A stretch of DNA of 64,000 nucleotides from Rubrimonas sp036788415 (GTDB lineage: Bacteria > Pseudomonadota > Alphaproteobacteria > Rhodobacterales > Rhodobacteraceae): NCBI RefSeq assembly GCF_036788415.1, contig NZ_DAIQNN010000009.1, forward strand, positions 1 through 64,000. The letters run 5' to 3'. Below are positions 61,100 to 64,000 of the stretch, one piece after another. The position numbers and the translations under genes were made by a program. The notes beneath the pieces are model-generated. The model was not told the DNA's origin and searched no databases. It was given only the letters and a program-made list of their open reading frames with translations. How positions within the stretch are numbered: position 1 is the stretch's first letter; each line of letters opens with the position of its first letter.

Positions 61100-61321
61100 T
61101 CACTTCGCGAGCAACGACGCGACGGTCGGCCCGGTGTCGAACGGCGCCTGCGCCGTCGCGGCCGACGAGCCGAGATCGCGCCCGTTCACGAAGTCGGAAT
61201 ACCAGCTGGAGTGCAGCACGACGCCCACATGGACGAGGAGCGAGCCGACGGCCACGCCCGCGAGCAGCAGCGGAACGCCGACGGAGGGCTTCACGACGAG
61301 CCACATTTTCGCATTGTTCAT
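61100..61321 (-). CDS. pucA: LH2 antenna alpha polypeptide, Phe44-Val45 variant
   Basis: A 73-residue single-helix light-harvesting protein. It aligns without gaps to known LH2 alpha chains: MNNAKMWLVVKPSVGVP, His31 (B850 ligand) in LLVHVGVVLH, and Trp40. At positions 44 and 45, where LH2 has Tyr-Tyr or Tyr-Trp hydrogen bonding to the B850 acetyl groups, it has Phe44 and Val45, as in blue-shifted LH3-type antennae. The C-terminal tail after residue 47 is about 19 residues longer than in Rhodobacter sphaeroides. The ATG is preceded by GAGGAGA and lies 11 bases after pucB. Confidence 0.95.
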   Translation of the reverse strand: MNNAKMWLVVKPSVGVPLLLAGVAVGSLLVHVGVVLHSSWYSDFVNGRDLGSSAATAQAPFDTGPTVASLLAK

Positions 61322-61332
61322 TGTCTGTCTCC

Positions 61333-61488
61333 TCAGCCGAGCCACGGCGTCGAAGCGGCGGCGAGCAGGTGCGCGAAGAGAGCGATCGCACCGAACACGC
61401 GCGTGCCGTCGATGAGGTAGCTGTGAAGCTCTTCCGCTTCGGGAAGGGTGAGCCCGGTCGGCCACACCTTGCTGTCGTCGTCAGCCAT
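61333..61488 (-). CDS. pucB: LH2 antenna beta polypeptide
   Basis: A 51-residue antenna protein, very close in sequence to LH2 beta chains: KVWPTGLTLPEAEELH, then GTRVFGAIALFAHLLAAASTPWLG. The two histidines in ELHSYL and LFAHLL are the B800-region and B850 bacteriochlorophyll ligands. The ATG follows GGAGGAA. It is first in the puc operon, below two PpsR-type boxes. Confidence 0.97.
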   Translation of the reverse strand: MADDDSKVWPTGLTLPEAEELHSYLIDGTRVFGAIALFAHLLAAASTPWLG

Positions 61489-61624
61489 GTCGAGTTCCTC
61501 CGTTACTGTTTCCTCGTCCGTGAACTGCGCACGGGACCAGCGCCCGCACCGCCGCTCGCAGCGTTCTCAGTCCTCTGCCGTCCATGCGCCGCGATCTGTC
61601 GGAGACGATCCTGCGCACTTGCGA

Positions 61625-61653
61625 ATATTGTCAGATTTGCTTGACATTGTCAA
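61625..61653 (-). promoter_or_regulatory. pucB: candidate puc promoter
   Basis: On the minus strand TTGACA (61648-61653) is followed after 17 bases by CAATAT (61625-61630), about 135 bases before pucB. One PpsR-type box overlaps the -10/spacer and the other lies just upstream of the -35, so repressor and polymerase would compete. Confidence 0.65.
61629..61646. promoter_or_regulatory. PpsR/CrtJ-type box 1 (TGT-N12-ACA)
   Basis: TGTCAGATTTGCTTGACA is an exact TGT-N12-ACA palindrome, the recognition pattern of the PpsR/CrtJ aerobic and light repressor of photosynthesis genes. It overlaps the predicted -10/spacer of puc. Confidence 0.8.
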
Positions 61654-61654
61654 C

Positions 61655-61672
61655 TGTCAGTTTCTATTTACA
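61655..61672. promoter_or_regulatory. PpsR/CrtJ-type box 2 (TGT-N12-ACA)
   Basis: TGTCAGTTTCTATTTACA is a second exact TGT-N12-ACA site, eight bases from box 1, just upstream of the predicted -35. Paired sites of this kind allow cooperative PpsR binding. Confidence 0.8.
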
Positions 61673-61897
61673 GCCCAAACCGGTTTCGCAATGACGGGTT
61701 TTAACCCCTTGTCTGCGAAACACTCCCGCGGTTGCGGCGAAACTGTCCCCAGATTTCTCGCTTCCGGCGCCCCGCGCTGGCGCGCCCGCGCCGCCATTGT
61801 TTCGCCCAGAGCGCGAATCGAGATCGGCGCGGAGCCCGGTCATCGGCGCTCGCAGCGCCCCTCGACGCGGGCCGCCGTGACGCCTACCTGCCTGCGC

Positions 61898-62593
61898 ATG
61901 GTCCAGTTCCTGATCGTCCTCGCCGGCGTCGCCATCCTCGCGCTCGCCAACTACCAGATCGGCCTCTCGCGGCTGCGGCGCACGCTGCGCGAGAAGGCGC
62001 GCCCGCTCGACGACCCGAAGCTCCAGGCGGCGGTGGCGCGCCTCGCTCAGGCCGCCGAAGTCCCCGACCTGCGCGCCGAGCTGTTCGAAATGCCCGTCGT
62101 GAACGGTCTCGCGACGCCGGACGGGCGCGTCTATCTCACCACGGCGCTCTTCGACAAATACCGCTTCGGCCTGCTGACGGTCGAGGAGGTCGCGAGCGTC
62201 GTCGCGCATGAGTTGGGCCATGTCGGGCTCGGCCACCACCAGCGCCGGCTGATCGACTGGACCGGCCAGAGCGTCGCGGCGCTCGCGCTGGGCGTGCTGC
62301 TCAACCGCTTCGTGCCGATCCTCGGCTTCTATGTCGCGAATTTCCTCGCCGGCCTGCTGATGGCGCGGCTGTCGCGGCGCGACGAGTTCGAGGCCGACCG
62401 CTATGCGACGGCGCTGATGCTGAAGGCGGGCTTCGGCCACCGCCCGCAGATCGAGATGTTCCGCAAGCTGGAGCGGATGGTCCCCGGCCCGAAACCCGCC
62501 GCGTGGCTCGCCAGCCACCCGCCGGTCGCCGAGCGCATCGCCGCCATCGAGGCCAATGTCGCGGCCTGGAGCGTCGAGCCGGGCGCCGCCTGA
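61898..62593 (+). CDS. M48-family membrane metallopeptidase
   Basis: A 231-residue protein with an N-terminal membrane helix (residues about 2-17) and the zinc-protease motif HELGHVGLGHHQ (HExxH). A further hydrophobic segment (TGQSVAALALGVLLNRFVPILGFYVANFLAGLLMARL) precedes the third ligand region DEFEADRYA. It resembles HtpX/Oma1-type quality-control proteases. An in-frame GTG at 61877 could add seven residues. It is divergent from the puc operon and may share its regulatory region. Confidence 0.85.
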   Translation: MVQFLIVLAGVAILALANYQIGLSRLRRTLREKARPLDDPKLQAAVARLAQAAEVPDLRAELFEMPVVNGLATPDGRVYLTTALFDKYRFGLLTVEEVASVVAHELGHVGLGHHQRRLIDWTGQSVAALALGVLLNRFVPILGFYVANFLAGLLMARLSRRDEFEADRYATALMLKAGFGHRPQIEMFRKLERMVPGPKPAAWLASHPPVAERIAAIEANVAAWSVEPGAA

Positions 62594-63127
62594 TCAGCCC
62601 GCGCCCCGCCGCGCCTTGGCGAGCCGCGGCAGGCCCGCGGCCTTCAGCGCGCGCGCGAAATCGAGATCAGGGGCCGCCGCCGCCATCTCGTCGAGCACGG
62701 CGTCGAGCGCGCCGCCCGGCGTCCATTCCGCGCGCAGGAAGGCGTCGGGGTGCAGCCGCGCGAGGCGCCGCGCCCCGAGCGCGCGCAACGGAAAGTCGCG
62801 GATGTTCAGGGTCACGATCCCGTCCGCCCCGCCCGCCACCGCCGCCGCGAGCACATGCGCGTCGCCGGGATCGGGCAGGCGCTCCGGCGTCTGCACCGCC
62901 TCCCAGCCGGTCGCCTCGGCCTGCGGAAACCGCGCCCGCATCCGCGCGGCGACCGCCTCGGCCTCCATCGCCGCCGCCGGCCCCTGCTTGCGCTCGGCGG
63001 CCCGCCGCCATTCCTCGAGGATGCGCGCCGACCACAGCGGCGCGAAGCCCCCGGCCTCGGCGTAGCCCAGCAGCGCCCCGCGCATCAGCCGCGGATAGAG
63101 CGCGCAGGCGTCGAGCAGCAGCCTCAC
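62594..63127 (-). CDS. PIN-domain protein without adjacent antitoxin
   Basis: A 177-residue protein with PIN-domain acidic residues: Asp in LLLDACALYP, Glu in ILEEWRR, Asp in DPGDAHVLAAA and Asp in IRDFP. PIN proteins are Mg-dependent ribonucleases, often toxins. No short antitoxin ORF lies upstream; instead the GTG start overlaps the stop of the rRNA methyltransferase gene (GTGA), suggesting an RNA-processing rather than toxin role. Its C-terminal third resembles a helical extension (DFARALKAAGLPRLAKARRG). Confidence 0.78.
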   Translation of the reverse strand: MRLLLDACALYPRLMRGALLGYAEAGGFAPLWSARILEEWRRAAERKQGPAAAMEAEAVAARMRARFPQAEATGWEAVQTPERLPDPGDAHVLAAAVAGGADGIVTLNIRDFPLRALGARRLARLHPDAFLRAEWTPGGALDAVLDEMAAAAPDLDFARALKAAGLPRLAKARRGAG

Positions 63128-64000
63128 CCGTCGAGCCGCCAGAACAGCGCCTTGAGATAGCCCGTCTCCGGCAGCGCCAGATGGATCGGATGATCCGGCC
63201 CCGCGCCGCCGGAATGGATCAGCGCGCCGCGCCGCCCCGCAGCGGCGATCCCGCGCGCGCAGGCCGCGCCGAAGCTCTCCGCGTCCGCGGCATGGCTGCA
63301 CGAGCACAGGCAGAGGAACCCGCCCTGCCGCACCAGCCGCGCCGCCAGACGCGCGGTCTTTTCATAGGCGCGCAGGCCAGCCTCCAGCGCCGCCCTGTTG
63401 GGCGCGAAGGCGGGCGGGTCGCAGATGACGAGGTCGAAGGAGGCGCCCTCCTCCCCCAGCGCCCGCAGCGTCTCGAAGGCCTGGCCCTGCCGCGTCGCGA
63501 AGCGGTCCGCGACGCCCATGCGCGCGGCGCCGGCGCGGGCGAGTTCCAGCGCAGGGGCGGAGCTGTCCACCGCCAGCGCCGATGCGGCGCCGCCCGCCAG
63601 CGCCGCCAGCGCGAAGCCGCCGACATGGCTGAACACGTCCAGCGCGTCCGCGCCCTTGGCGAGCCGCGCGGCGAAGGCGTGGTTGGGCCGCTGGTCGTAG
63701 AACAGGCCGGTCTTCTGCCCGCCGATGAGATCGGCGAGATAGATCGCCCCATTCATCCGCACCTCGACCGGCCCGTCGAGCGCCCCGCGCGCGAGCCGCG
63801 TCTCGCCTTCGAGCCCCTCGAGCGCCCGCGCGCGCGAGGCGGCGTTGACGACGACCACCCGCGGCGCCGCGACGGCGTCGAGCGCCTCCAGCAGGTCCGG
63901 GAGCAGCCGGTCGATCCAGGCGGCGTTCGGCTGGACGGCGAGCACGTCGCCGAAACGGTCGATCACGAGGCCCGGCAAGCCGTCGCCTTCGGCGTGGACG
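63124..64000 (-). CDS. rlmI: RlmI-type class I rRNA (cytosine-5) methyltransferase, 3' part
   Basis: The gene enters from beyond the right window edge; about 291 codons are visible. DGLPGLVIDRFGDVLAVQ matches the PUA-to-catalytic linker of RlmI. GGQKTGLFYDQRPNH, DVFSHVGGFALAALAGGAA (SAM motif I), DLVICDPPAFAP (motif IV) and LCSCSHA with the catalytic Cys are all conserved. RlmI methylates a cytosine of 23S rRNA. The start is outside the window. Confidence 0.9.
   Translation of the reverse strand, partial: VHAEGDGLPGLVIDRFGDVLAVQPNAAWIDRLLPDLLEALDAVAAPRVVVVNAASRARALEGLEGETRLARGALDGPVEVRMNGAIYLADLIGGQKTGLFYDQRPNHAFAARLAKGADALDVFSHVGGFALAALAGGAASALAVDSSAPALELARAGAARMGVADRFATRQGQAFETLRALGEEGASFDLVICDPPAFAPNRAALEAGLRAYEKTARLAARLVRQGGFLCLCSCSHAADAESFGAACARGIAAAGRRGALIHSGGAGPDHPIHLALPETGYLKALFWRLDG

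Larger units (their letters stand above)
61489..61897. other. non-coding region between pucB and the M48 peptidase gene
   Basis: This 409-base divergent region holds the puc promoter and two PpsR/CrtJ-type boxes (61625-61672) and a puc leader of about 130 bases. The part 61620-61690 is clearly AT-richer than the window. On the plus strand TTGACA (61641-61646) and TATTTA (61665-61670, 18-base spacer) could also serve the peptidase gene. From 61690 to 61897 I see nothing I can name. Confidence 0.6.

Overview
The window is very GC-rich (about 70% by eye) and almost entirely coding. Gene order and protein families point to a purple phototrophic alphaproteobacterium of the Rhodobacterales type. 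The evidence is a dusB-ntrBC-ntrYX-trkA-hfq-hflX run, rpmF-plsX-fabH-ihfA-merR, aat-DUF2155-mlaD-NDUFA12, a bacterial voltage-gated sodium channel, a LexA box of the GTTC-N7-GTTC type, and an LH2 (puc) operon with PpsR/CrtJ-type boxes. The exact genus cannot be fixed from the sequence alone.

Layout. 1-2.8 kb (minus): class C acid phosphatase (cut by the window edge), cinA C-terminal amidohydrolase, pgpA and fused ispDF. 2.9-13.4 kb (plus): dusB and the two nitrogen two-component systems NtrBC and NtrYX, then trkA, hfq and hflX. 13.5-20 kb (plus): a stand-alone Lhr-core helicase, rpmF-plsX-fabH (ribosome and fatty-acid synthesis), ihfA-merR and aat. 20-25.4 kb: a minus-strand envelope/respiration group (DUF2155, mlaD, NDUFA12-like), two plus-strand methyltransferase-like genes, then Lrp-type RAM protein, esterase, gpt and fabI on minus. 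25.5-31.8 kb: pdxH, sodium channel, SDR, SH3 protein, hydroxyacid dehydrogenase, thrS.

31.8-39 kb (minus) is the most unusual chromosomal stretch. It is a damage-inducible mutasome locus with a LexA box directly in front of imuB and no imuA. A 771-residue membrane pentapeptide-repeat protein lies between imuB and dnaE2. The DnaE2 appears to lack its C-terminal OB-fold region. An array of six 11-bp direct repeats and a hairpin lie just upstream of dnaE2.

39.7-50.9 kb: trcR, then hydrogenase maturation genes hypB-C-D-E (minus) and hypF (plus), interleaved with folE, an AI-2E family permease and an SDR; no hydrogenase structural genes and no hypA are present. 51-58.3 kb (plus): parE, two paralogous lipoproteins, smc, gph, tRNA-Val(CAC). 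58.5-61.7 kb (mostly minus): the puc operon pucB-pucA-pucC plus a basic protein built from four 26-residue repeats, closed by a good intrinsic terminator. Its LH2 alpha peptide carries Phe44-Val45 where standard LH2 has Tyr/Tyr or Tyr/Trp, predicting a blue-shifted (B800-820-like) antenna. 61.9-64 kb: M48 peptidase, PIN-domain protein and an RlmI-type rRNA methyltransferase cut by the window end.

The two places most likely to hide undescribed biology are the imuB/pentapeptide/dnaE2 locus and the repeat protein at the end of the puc operon.
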